Assembly: GCA_002719395.1 (NCBI GenBank) | Contig: PBHM01000021.1 | Coordinates: 56,066-110,664, forward strand | From: Methanobacteriota archaeon | GTDB lineage: Archaea > Thermoplasmatota > Poseidoniia > Poseidoniales > Poseidoniaceae | Direction: 5' to 3' | DNA length: 54,599 nt | Shown here: positions 26,407 to 34,909 of the stretch, piece by piece | Position numbering within the stretch: the stretch's first letter is position 1 | Layout: every line of letters begins with the position of its first letter | The notes under the pieces: generated by a model | What the model was told of the DNA's origin: nothing | The model's input: the letters and a program-made list of their open reading frames with translations, nothing else | Database searches by the model: none | Made by a program: the position numbers and the translations under genes

Positions 26407-27118
26407 AATGGGCATATGTTTGATCTGCAAGTTTTTGATACACTACCTGTAGAATTTCCTCAGGAGCATTACGAAACGTAGGGTGCTGGCTTTCACCTTG
26501 GGCTCTACGAATTTCACTCCATCTTCCCTCATCATAAGCAATGAGGGCTTCTTTCATCAAAACTCCGGCCAGTACCAAGGTTTCATAACACAAATTTTCG
26601 TATGTCATGCCTCTTTTAACTGCGATTTCTCTACGCATGAGTAGGTCCCCGGTATCGATTCCATTGTCACAAAAATGTGTAGATGAACCAATGGGGATGT
26701 CGTGATAAACCGACCATGCTGGGGAGGCTGAACCACGGCAATCAGGCAGCAGGCCTGGATGGGAGTTGATGACCCCATCTTTAGGGTAATCCAATATTTC
26801 TCCTCGGATGATTCGAGTTCCACCAAAAACAATCAGGTCAAGTTCAAAACCTTTGATCAGAGGCATTACAAATTCAGAATTGTGAATTGAAACCTCTTCA
26901 TGTATGATGTCCAAATGTTCAATCTGTTCTTTCACCGTAGGTGCGATATCATGACCCTCAATTCGTTTCAGAAATTTTTCTCTTTCCTCATCAGCAATAT
27001 CCGATACCTCGCTAATGATGATGTCAGGAACGAACCCTTCGGAGAGAATTTGGCGCAACATCTCCCTTCCATAGGGGTGTTCTTTGAGCAAAAGATAGGC
27101 AAATGTTGGCTTCGCCAT
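26390..27118 (-). CDS. Formyltransferase-fold protein (PurN/Fmt hydrolase-transferase family)
   Basis: This 242-aa protein consists of a single formyl_transferase domain with the catalytic trio Asn118, His120 and Asp155, in INSHPGLLPDCRG and DNGIDTGD. The family moves or hydrolyses formyl groups on 10-formyl-tetrahydrofolate: PurN, methionyl-tRNA formyltransferase, formyl-THF deformylase and sugar N-formyltransferases. The C-terminal OB domain of Fmt is absent. Archaea do not formylate initiator Met-tRNA, so a small-molecule role is more likely. It is the first gene after aspS (38 bp gap) in the long minus-strand block. Start ATG 27118 is clear. The substrate cannot be read from the sequence. 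Confidence 0.85.
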   Translation of the reverse strand: MAKPTFAYLLLKEHPYGREMLRQILSEGFVPDIIISEVSDIADEEREKFLKRIEGHDIAPTVKEQIEHLDIIHEEVSIHNSEFVMPLIKGFELDLIVFGGTRIIRGEILDYPKDGVINSHPGLLPDCRGSASPAWSVYHDIPIGSSTHFCDNGIDTGDLLMRREIAVKRGMTYENLCYETLVLAGVLMKEALIAYDEGRWSEIRRAQGESQHPTFRNAPEEILQVVYQKLADQTYAHYADGE

Positions 27119-27156
27119 GGTCGACCCGAGGGGTTAGAGATACCCGTTATTTTCGG

Positions 27157-28563
27157 TCAGGGAGTGCATCTTCTTCGGTCTCTTGGGAACAAAACCGTTT
27201 CTCTTACATTCCTACTTCCGGTGAGTACCATTGTGAGTCGCGCAACGCCTAAACCCCATCCTGCGTGAGGAGGAGCGCCAAATCTGAAGCCATCAATGTA
27301 AAACTGGAATTCTCTGGGTTCAAGCCCCATGTTCTCTAAATTAGACCGCAAAATTTCTGTTCGATGCTCTCTTTGTCCACCGCTTGTCATTTCATCACGG
27401 CCATAATTCAAATCAAATCCTCTCGATAATTGGCCTCCAGATACTGATTTTTCATTTTCATCATGGTAAATGTAGAACGGTTTCATTTCCATCGGCCATC
27501 GTGGAATGAAATGAAATCCATTGTGTTTTTCTGCGATGATATCTGCATGATGGGCTTCTATGTCATCTCCCCATTCGATTTCTTGTCCACTTTGTTGAAT
27601 CAAATCGATTGCATCACAATAAGAGACTCTTGGAAATGGTATGGTCGGTGGAATTACTTCGATTGGTTCCATATCTTGTGTTAATCGATAAGCATTGATG
27701 TCGTCAACAAAGTGTTGTTCATTTGCAGCCACTTGGGACCAGATGTGATGAATCATGCGTTCCTGAACGCCCATAACATCTTCATCGCTGGCCCAAGCCA
27801 TCTCGATATCAAATGAAACAAATTCGTTAAGATGACGATATGTGTCGTGCTTTTCGGCTCGAAACGCAGGTCCAATTTCAAACACTCTTTCAAGACCCCC
27901 TAGGACCGCCAATTGTTTGTAAAGTTGGGGGCTCTGGGAAAGATAAGCGTCTCGGTCGAAATATTTCATCGGGAATAAGTTTGTTCCTCCTTCAGCCGCT
28001 GCTGCAATAATTTTTGGGCTATTCATTTCCTTGAAACCCTCTTTGATGAGGTGCTCTCTCCCATACTGCAATATCTTTGAACGTAGGTTGAAGATAGCAT
28101 TCACGTGTTTTCTCCTCAAATCCAAGAATCGATTATCAAGACGAGTGTCCAATTCTACGTGCACGCTATCGGTTACGCCTAGAGGTAAGGGTGTCTCTGC
28201 TTGGGCTAAAACTGAGGCATGATTTGCAACGACTTCGTATTCTGGAGGCGGAATTGGTTCGCCTTCCTTGACTTTAGGCGGTCGTTTCTGAGCTACAACT
28301 CCTCGGACTTGAATGGTGGATTCTCGACTTAAATTTTGTATTTCAGTAAGAATTGTTTCGTCAACATTCCCTTCTTTGAGAAAAATTTGACATTTTCCAG
28401 TTCCATCTCTTAGGTCAACGAAACAAATTTTACCCTTTCCTCTGTTTGCTTCCATGAAACCGCACACTGTAACCTCGACATCAATGAGAAATGCACCGTT
28501 TGCTTGGATTTCGTTCAACGCATGCGTCCGATAAGCAGTTGACAAGGGCACAGGTTCGGCCAT
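27157..28563 (-). CDS. aspS: Aspartyl-tRNA synthetase, archaeal type
   Basis: This class IIb synthetase of 468 aa charges tRNA-Asp (and tRNA-Asn if non-discriminating). The N-terminal OB-fold anticodon domain occupies residues about 20-130 (GKICFVDLRDGTGKCQIFL). Motif 1 lies around FKEMNSPKIIAAAAEGGTNLF. Motif 2 is FRAEKHDTYRHLNEF and motif 3 is GWGLGVARLTMVLTG. The length and the lack of the bacterial GAD insert make it archaeal/eukaryotic type. The gene is divergent from metK with 76 bp between the starts, and the following minus-strand genes are close enough to share its transcript. Discrimination between Asp and Asn tRNA cannot be judged safely here. Confidence 0.97.
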   Translation of the reverse strand: MAEPVPLSTAYRTHALNEIQANGAFLIDVEVTVCGFMEANRGKGKICFVDLRDGTGKCQIFLKEGNVDETILTEIQNLSRESTIQVRGVVAQKRPPKVKEGEPIPPPEYEVVANHASVLAQAETPLPLGVTDSVHVELDTRLDNRFLDLRRKHVNAIFNLRSKILQYGREHLIKEGFKEMNSPKIIAAAAEGGTNLFPMKYFDRDAYLSQSPQLYKQLAVLGGLERVFEIGPAFRAEKHDTYRHLNEFVSFDIEMAWASDEDVMGVQERMIHHIWSQVAANEQHFVDDINAYRLTQDMEPIEVIPPTIPFPRVSYCDAIDLIQQSGQEIEWGDDIEAHHADIIAEKHNGFHFIPRWPMEMKPFYIYHDENEKSVSGGQLSRGFDLNYGRDEMTSGGQREHRTEILRSNLENMGLEPREFQFYIDGFRFGAPPHAGWGLGVARLTMVLTGSRNVRETVLFPRDRRRCTP

Positions 28564-28610
28564 AGTTGTGGGGGATGGAAGACAAACATGAACTCATCGC
28601 AAGGAATGGA

Positions 28611-28618
28611 TTGATATT
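28611..28618 (+). promoter_or_regulatory. Putative TATA element of metK
   Basis: TTGATATT is centred about 26 nt before ATG 28640. There is no ribosome binding site between them, which fits a leaderless archaeal transcript. Assignment rests on spacing and AT-richness only. Confidence 0.35.
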
Positions 28619-28639
28619 CTTTGAACCATCCGACGTGTC

Positions 28640-29878
28640 ATGGTCGGAAACCTATTTTCAAGCGAATCTGTCAGTAGTGGACACCCAGACAAACTATGTG
28701 ATGCCATTTCTGATGCTATTGTTGATGCCTGTCTTTCAGTCGACCCACATGCGAGAGTAGCGGTTGAAACATGTGTGAAGGGTAAATCAGATCGAAGTTT
28801 AATCGTATTAGCTGGTGAAGTCACTGTGAAAGGAGATGCTCCAGATTACGAGCAAATTGCAAGGAAAGCAGCGGCATCAATTGGATATGACTCACACATA
28901 ATAGGAATGGATGCAACCAGTCAAGAGTTGTGTGATGTTCAAGTCCACATCACTACTCAATCGCAATACATTGCCCAAGGTGTTGACCAAAACGATCTTT
29001 CCCAAGGCGCAGGGGACCAAGGTCTTATGTTTGGTTATGCTTGTATGGAAACAGAAGGTCTAGATGGGCTCACTGGAACATTTTTTCCACTCGCAGCAGC
29101 ACTTTCTCAAAAATTAACCCGCCGACTTACTGAAGTAAGAGAAAAGGGCATTCTTCCTTGGGCCAGACCAGATGCGAAAAGTCAAGTAACCATCGAATAT
29201 GGTAATGAGGGAGAGGTATCCCACGTCCATACGGTCGTCATCGCCATCCAGCATGATGACAAACTGAAAGACCAGTTTGATGGTGACGAAGATAAAGAAC
29301 AGGCATACATACGGGACGAAATTGAGAAACACGTCGTGAAACACGTCATTCCAGAATCCATTTTACCAGAAGATTACCGTTTGGTCGTTAATGGCACAGG
29401 TCGCTTTGCAGATCCTGGTGGTCCTTACGCAGATGCAGGATTAACTGGCAGGAAAATCATTGTCGATACCTACGGCGGCATGGGTAGACATGGTGGTGGA
29501 GCCTTTTCAGGAAAAGACCCCTCTAAGGTCGACCGCTCTGCGGCTTATGCAAGCCGCTGGGCTGCCAAACACGTGGTTGCGGCAGGTCTAGCATCTCGGT
29601 GTGAAATTCAACTGGCTTATGTCATTGGAATCGCAGAACCTGTGAGTGTAAGGGTTGAGACCTTTGGAACCGGCCAAGTTAGTGACAGTGAATTAACCAA
29701 TCGTGTGAACAAAGCCTTTGATTTCAGACCGAGGGCCATTATCCGCGATATGGATTTATTACGTCCGATATACAGTTCGACAGCCGCAGGTGGGCACTTT
29801 GGCCGTCATCCAGGAGATACAGGTACATTCCCCTGGGAGAAGATTGACGGTTCTAGGATTGAAGTATTAAAACAATGA
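28640..29878 (+). CDS. metK: S-adenosylmethionine synthetase, bacterial type
   Basis: MetK makes S-adenosylmethionine from methionine and ATP. The 412-aa protein is the bacterial/eukaryotic type and not the usual archaeal one. It has SSESVSSGHPDKLCD at the N-terminus, QGAGDQGLMFGYA for ATP binding and GGGAFSGKDPSKVDRSAAY for the phosphate/metal loop, and it ends near STAAGGHFGR. All catalytic signatures look intact. The stop overlaps a possible ATG of the next frame. The gene is divergent from aspS. Its presence in an archaeal context suggests old lateral acquisition from bacteria replacing the native enzyme; that is inference. Confidence 0.97.
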   Translation: MVGNLFSSESVSSGHPDKLCDAISDAIVDACLSVDPHARVAVETCVKGKSDRSLIVLAGEVTVKGDAPDYEQIARKAAASIGYDSHIIGMDATSQELCDVQVHITTQSQYIAQGVDQNDLSQGAGDQGLMFGYACMETEGLDGLTGTFFPLAAALSQKLTRRLTEVREKGILPWARPDAKSQVTIEYGNEGEVSHVHTVVIAIQHDDKLKDQFDGDEDKEQAYIRDEIEKHVVKHVIPESILPEDYRLVVNGTGRFADPGGPYADAGLTGRKIIVDTYGGMGRHGGGAFSGKDPSKVDRSAAYASRWAAKHVVAAGLASRCEIQLAYVIGIAEPVSVRVETFGTGQVSDSELTNRVNKAFDFRPRAIIRDMDLLRPIYSSTAAGGHFGRHPGDTGTFPWEKIDGSRIEVLKQ

Positions 29879-29931
29879 TGAAACGTCCATTTTGCCGATT
29901 GGCTGAAATGTATTGTGGGTTTGGAGAGTTC

Positions 29932-32900
29932 ATGTCGAGGACAAGTGTAACTTATTTCCTGACATTATTGTTACTGACATCGTTGATAACTCCTGGTGTC
30001 AGGGCACACGAGGATATCGTGTTATCTGCAGATACCCTCCACATTGCATTACAACCCGGTTCTGTTGAAAATCTCACTTTAGTGATTGAAAATGAAGGAG
30101 ATTCCATTGTATCATATGATATTGAAGCTGAAACCAATTCGATGTATTGGGATGCAATACCAACAGAATCAACGGTCGAGGACGTGTATCCTCAACTTGG
30201 CGAACGAAATACAACCATTGTGATTTCTCTCTCTATTGAAGCACAACCCTCTGATAGCACCATCCTCAATATTACGGTAACAGAACCAGGCGAGGGTATC
30301 TCTTCGTACCTTTTAGTCGTTCTAACGGTGCTGCCAATGTATCTGCCAAGCATTGATGCCTCTGCTCTGGGACAAGATGGTTTAGTAACGCTTGATCCAG
30401 GTCAATCTGTTGATTTATCTGTTCAAATCAGCAATCACGGTAATGTGCAGGACACTTTCCTACTTTCGGTAGACAGTGAGCCTGATTTAGCGGAATTTTG
30501 GGCCAACTGGACCCCTGAGGACTCAAATAACTCACAAGATAACTCAACGGGAAATAATTCAAATGGAAACGGAAGCGAAGGTAACAATTCAGGGGAAACA
30601 AATCAAACGACATCGTCGATTTCTTCGATTCTCATGTTTGGAAATTCTTACACACAGGCAAACGCCCTCGATACATTGATTGAGGATATGATCGACGCAG
30701 CTGGAGGAAACACCAGCGTTGATGCACAGACCGGTGGTGGTATGACCCTCCCGCAACATTATACAAACGTAAACACAAGCGGCAATCAATGGAACACCAC
30801 GCTCTCAAATACTGCCTGGGATTATGTTGTTTTACAAGACCAAAGTCAAATACCATCATTTCCACGAAATAACTCAGACTGGAATGATTCAAAAGATGCG
30901 GCGATTTCTCTCGCTGAGAGAATACACACCGAAGGTTCAGAAGTCGTTCTATTCATGACGTGGGGCAGGAGAGCAGGAGATGTCACAAACCCCCTTAGGA
31001 ATCCAAATTATACCGTAATGCAGGACAACCTTGAATCAGGATATCTCGATTTTCAAACCAATATGACTGCAAATACAAATGCAACCGTATGGATTGCACC
31101 AGTTGGTCTGGCATGGAAAGCCATTCACGATGATATTGTTGCTGCAAACGGTGTTCCAACTGCTCCTGGAAATATATTTTATGATCTCTACACGAATGAT
31201 GGTTCACACCCTTCACTGTCTGGGAGTTATCTATCAGCATGCGTGATGTATGCGACGCTTACGGGTTATTCTCCAGTAGGACTAAATGATTCTACAAATC
31301 TAAATACAACTCTCAAACTACAATTACAACAATATGCCTCTGATACGGTATTCAACAATACCTCTTCCCTTGACTATCCATGGCAATCGAGTAATCAATC
31401 TGGAAATGGGTCAGGGAATGGTGGCATGTCCTCTTCTGCACCAAAGAATGCAGCCATTCCCTCAACGTGGGAAGTTCGCTGGCTTGATGATGTCATCGAA
31501 AATATTTCTTCTTCAGAGACCCAAACGACGACTCTTCGAATAACTGTCCCCTCAAATGAAGGGCCAGGATTCACTGGAGTTCGATTGTATGCAGCCTCGG
31601 TTTTTGGTAACCTTTCGGTTTATTCAACAATGGTAGTCAATATCACGGTTAATCACGGTTTGAGCATCGATGTTGGAGAGCCGATGTTTGCATGGTTGCC
31701 TGGTATTGAGCAAAATATTGACCTCTCACTTACCAACATAGGTAATGGTGATGCCGCTTATGATTGGACTTTAGATACGATATCTGGTCCGTGCCAATCT
31801 TCGCTTTCTGAAATTCAAAGCACAATCGTTATGGGGCAAGAAATAGATTTGAGTATCGCTCTTTTCCCTCTCCCTTCATCCTCAGTTGGAGATGTTTGTA
31901 CCTTCAGCATCAATGGTGTGGAGCAATCTGACCCTCGATTTATTTTTGATTTTGAATTCTCAATTGTCATTGAACAGTCATTCAATTTATCTTTGAGCCA
32001 TGCTCAAGATATCATGCTTTTTCCAGATGTGAGTGCTACTATCCCTTTCCTGATAACTAACCAAGGGTCAGAATCGGCAGACGTTTTGCTCAATTTTGAG
32101 GGTAATGTTTCCGCATTTGTGGTGAATTTACCTCCTGTTGCCTCCCTCTCTCGGGGTCAAGGGACGTATGTGGATGTAGTGATCACAGCACAATCAGGAA
32201 TCGTTGGCAATTTCTCTCTTCCATTCTCTCTCACCAGCAATCATTCCCAAGCAGATTCAGTTATCTCTTATCTCAATGTCACGGTTGAAGGGGCGCCAGA
32301 ATTTTCAATGAGTGGTCCCCAAAATAATCGTGTAATTGTCCCTGCTGGTGGAACAAGAACCTCAAATGTAACCATTCACAACGTCGGTACAAAATCACTT
32401 GATTTGGAACTAAGTATCCAATCACTTCCTATGGGAATTACCGCTCAATTCGAAAATCAAACCATTACCGGTCTTATGCCGATGGCATCAATTGAGGTAG
32501 CACTGACCTTCTCAGCAGACCCTTCGATTATTCCTTCCTCTTATGTGGTCGAGTGTTTGGTTTCAAACATTGAGGATAGCACACAAATTGAAATTCTTGA
32601 ACTTGATTTACAAATATCAAAAAGAATTGCAGCAGAACTGTCCTCGAGTACGAACAGGATTACTACATCTCCACTTCAAGCCACATCCGCTCTACTGACT
32701 GTTATCAATATGGGTACTGCGAACGAAACCTTTTCCCTAAATTTTGATTATTCCAACACCACAAATTATTTCCAAATTGAGACCAATGTAAATGTCATGC
32801 AATTAGGCCCTGGTGAATCCAAGGACATTGAATTAAGTTTCAGAGAAATCGCCTCGGGCGGTTCACAAGCAGGTGAATCACTACCCGTCCAAGTTATAGC

Positions 32901-34011
32901 AGGTTCAACAGGTGAAGTCATTGATAGTCTTGATTTGATCCTAGTGCCACAAAAAGTAGGTGTCCAGATGCAAATACTCCCAATCGTGGATGAAGTGAAA
33001 CCTGGAGAAGAAATACGTGGCACAATTGTCATTTCAAATTCAGGTAATGCTATTGACAACATCAGTGTAATTTCAGTAGACTCCTTTTGCGATGTTGTAT
33101 TTGCCGAGAGCCTCGCTCCGAGCAGTTCCTCCTCTCCATACACATGGACATGCAGAACACAGTCTTCTCAAGGAGCAGGATTGTATCAAGTTCAATTCAG
33201 AGCTACGAGTTCAGCTGATGCTTTCTATAACATTCAAGAGGGTATGGCCTATGAAGTTCTCGAAAATTGGTCAAGTGATGGTGCCCTTGCCGTACAATTC
33301 AATCCTGCCTCTTCAGAAATATCTCATCAAGGTGATGTTACCTCTCAAGTTGTGGTTTGCAATCAAGCAAATACAAATACCAACGGAATGGTTGAATTAG
33401 AGGGTGTGAATTCTGCTAAATTAAGCCAGGTATGGAGAGAAAGTGGAAGCGACTCAATTAGTCAGAATTTCACGCTTGAACCCTCTCAGTGTACAGAGTT
33501 TTCTCTGATTCTTATCGCAACAGGGAACCAAGGATTTACGGCGATTCTGAACGTTAAAGCGACCGCATCATTTGGTACTCTCACCGCAAGCGAGAAATCC
33601 TCAACACGAGAAATTAATGTTGAAGGCATTACTCCTACTCCGGATGGTTTAACCTTGCCGCTCGGTTTTGAAATCGATAACCAGCAAGGTATTACTTTTA
33701 TTTCAAGCGGATGGATTCTCTCCTTCCTTCTCATTATGTTCATGAGAATGCGAAGGAAAAAACCAATCGAAGAAGATGCATTTTTGCCACCCTCTCTTGA
33801 AAGCCTGCCTTCTCTTACGACACCGGTTGTTGAAGAAGATATCATGCCTCCTGCACCGGCAACTTTGGCCGAAAATGAAGTCAGGATGATTGATGGAAGG
33901 AAAGTCAACTGTCCATCTTGTCAAGAGACCTTGGGTGTTCCAAGGGGTGCTAAACCTCCGTTCAGATTTACATGTCCAAGTTGTGAAATCAAGATTAGAG
34001 TTGTTGAGTAA
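29932..34011 (+). CDS. Surface protein with internal SGNH-hydrolase domain and cytoplasmic zinc ribbon
   Basis: This is a membrane-anchored protein of about 1359 aa. ATG 29932, preceded by GGAG at good spacing, begins a clean signal peptide (MSRTSVTYFLTLLLLTSLI); an ATG at 29875 overlapping metK is less likely. NEW3/CARDB-like beta-sandwich repeats flank an SGNH/GDSL hydrolase domain at about residues 229-453. That domain has the block I Ser in LMFGNSYTQ, a Gly/Asn region around QTGGGMTLP and WDYVVLQDQSQ, and the Asp-x-x-His block as NDGSHPS. It could act as an esterase on exported glycans or lipids. Asn/Gly-rich linkers surround it. One membrane helix lies at about 1256-1273. The tail ends in a zinc ribbon with CPSC at about 1326 and again at about 1347. 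The 3' end overlaps the convergent trmI by 17 bp. Confidence 0.9.
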   Translation: MSRTSVTYFLTLLLLTSLITPGVRAHEDIVLSADTLHIALQPGSVENLTLVIENEGDSIVSYDIEAETNSMYWDAIPTESTVEDVYPQLGERNTTIVISLSIEAQPSDSTILNITVTEPGEGISSYLLVVLTVLPMYLPSIDASALGQDGLVTLDPGQSVDLSVQISNHGNVQDTFLLSVDSEPDLAEFWANWTPEDSNNSQDNSTGNNSNGNGSEGNNSGETNQTTSSISSILMFGNSYTQANALDTLIEDMIDAAGGNTSVDAQTGGGMTLPQHYTNVNTSGNQWNTTLSNTAWDYVVLQDQSQIPSFPRNNSDWNDSKDAAISLAERIHTEGSEVVLFMTWGRRAGDVTNPLRNPNYTVMQDNLESGYLDFQTNMTANTNATVWIAPVGLAWKAIHDDIVAANGVPTAPGNIFYDLYTNDGSHPSLSGSYLSACVMYATLTGYSPVGLNDSTNLNTTLKLQLQQYASDTVFNNTSSLDYPWQSSNQSGNGSGNGGMSSSAPKNAAIPSTWEVRWLDDVIENISSSETQTTTLRITVPSNEGPGFTGVRLYAASVFGNLSVYSTMVVNITVNHGLSIDVGEPMFAWLPGIEQNIDLSLTNIGNGDAAYDWTLDTISGPCQSSLSEIQSTIVMGQEIDLSIALFPLPSSSVGDVCTFSINGVEQSDPRFIFDFEFSIVIEQSFNLSLSHAQDIMLFPDVSATIPFLITNQGSESADVLLNFEGNVSAFVVNLPPVASLSRGQGTYVDVVITAQSGIVGNFSLPFSLTSNHSQADSVISYLNVTVEGAPEFSMSGPQNNRVIVPAGGTRTSNVTIHNVGTKSLDLELSIQSLPMGITAQFENQTITGLMPMASIEVALTFSADPSIIPSSYVVECLVSNIEDSTQIEILELDLQISKRIAAELSSSTNRITTSPLQATSALLTVINMGTANETFSLNFDYSNTTNYFQIETNVNVMQLGPGESKDIELSFREIASGGSQAGESLPVQVIAGSTGEVIDSLDLILVPQKVGVQMQILPIVDEVKPGEEIRGTIVISNSGNAIDNISVISVDSFCDVVFAESLAPSSSSSPYTWTCRTQSSQGAGLYQVQFRATSSADAFYNIQEGMAYEVLENWSSDGALAVQFNPASSEISHQGDVTSQVVVCNQANTNTNGMVELEGVNSAKLSQVWRESGSDSISQNFTLEPSQCTEFSLILIATGNQGFTAILNVKATASFGTLTASEKSSTREINVEGITPTPDGLTLPLGFEIDNQQGITFISSGWILSFLLIMFMRMRRKKPIEEDAFLPPSLESLPSLTTPVVEEDIMPPAPATLAENEVRMIDGRKVNCPSCQETLGVPRGAKPPFRFTCPSCEIKIRVVE

Positions 34012-34786
34012 CCTTCTTTGCTACGAGCAAAAATGCGGTATGACCAAACAAGCCTTTTGAGGGTCTCATCCCTCCCTTTGAAGTCCTGCTCCAAGGGCGT
34101 TCGATGATTTCAACACAATGCTCAACTTCTAAGCCAGCGTTTTCGCAATCAAGCCAACATCGCTCAACTTGAACAGAATTTGGTGCATAACATGCAAGTC
34201 TTGCACCGATACGTAATTTTTCGGAACAGGCATGAATGGCTTCGCAATGGTCGGGCATGTCCAAAATACAAGCATCCAATGGGGGAATATTCTCATTTTT
34301 TACAACTTCTTGAACAAGTCCAGAGTAGTGTTCGTGATTTGGGAATTCTGAAAAACATTCCTTTGCAGCGGTTAGGTTTTCCAAACCAACACTGGCATGA
34401 TCATCTCTTACTTCTACAGTGATAAGCGTTCCATTTGGGTTCAATACTTGGGCCAGATGAAGAGCAAGACCTGCAGAACCTAGTCCTGCATCAAGGACAA
34501 CATCACTGGAGCCGATTCCCATGTTTGAGATAAGCCAACCAGCATCTTTGGCACTGATGGTCTGCGCCCTTCTTTTCATGCAAGAAATAAACTCAGGTAA
34601 TCTCATAGGTACTCGTTGTAGGTTTTTTTGCCCAATTTCCACGTTATCTCCAATTTCTAAATTACTGAGTAACTTACTTGGGTTAAACACGCCCAATCCT
34701 TTGATTTTCATCATCTCGTCAACAAGATGAACAAGGTGTATTTTTCCTCCTTCTTCTCGAATTAGAACAGGTGATTTTTCGCCCAT
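33995..34786 (-). CDS. trmI: tRNA (adenine-58/57-N1) methyltransferase TrmI
   Basis: This class I SAM-dependent methyltransferase of 263 aa methylates A58 (and in some archaea A57) in the T loop. The family hallmark RRAQTISAKDAGWLIS precedes the SAM motif VVLDAGLGSAGLALHLA, with motif II around LITVEVRDDHA. The catalytic-side motif is reduced to ILDMPDHCEA where many homologues have LDLP-P. The C-terminal ERPW and SKGLFGHTAFLLVAKK stretch is typical. The N-terminal small barrel is present. The gene faces the surface-protein gene tail to tail with a 17-bp overlap. Confidence 0.9.
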   Translation of the reverse strand: MGEKSPVLIREEGGKIHLVHLVDEMMKIKGLGVFNPSKLLSNLEIGDNVEIGQKNLQRVPMRLPEFISCMKRRAQTISAKDAGWLISNMGIGSSDVVLDAGLGSAGLALHLAQVLNPNGTLITVEVRDDHASVGLENLTAAKECFSEFPNHEHYSGLVQEVVKNENIPPLDACILDMPDHCEAIHACSEKLRIGARLACYAPNSVQVERCWLDCENAGLEVEHCVEIIERPWSRTSKGGMRPSKGLFGHTAFLLVAKKVTQQL

Positions 34787-34880
34787 AACTTGGCCAAGAG
34801 TTGCAAAGTGAAAATGTTATGGAAAGCACAAGATTCACTATACAGGTCGCGAGTAGGATTTTAACACGGGGGCGACTAGT

Positions 34881-34888
34881 TGATATAC
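34881..34888 (+). promoter_or_regulatory. Putative TATA element of the thioredoxin-like surface-protein gene
   Basis: TGATATAC lies about 26 nt before ATG 34910 in the space between divergent genes. Spacing and sequence fit an archaeal TATA box for a leaderless transcript. The evidence is positional only. Confidence 0.35.
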
Positions 34889-34909
34889 CTTACAAATACT
34901 CAGAAACAC

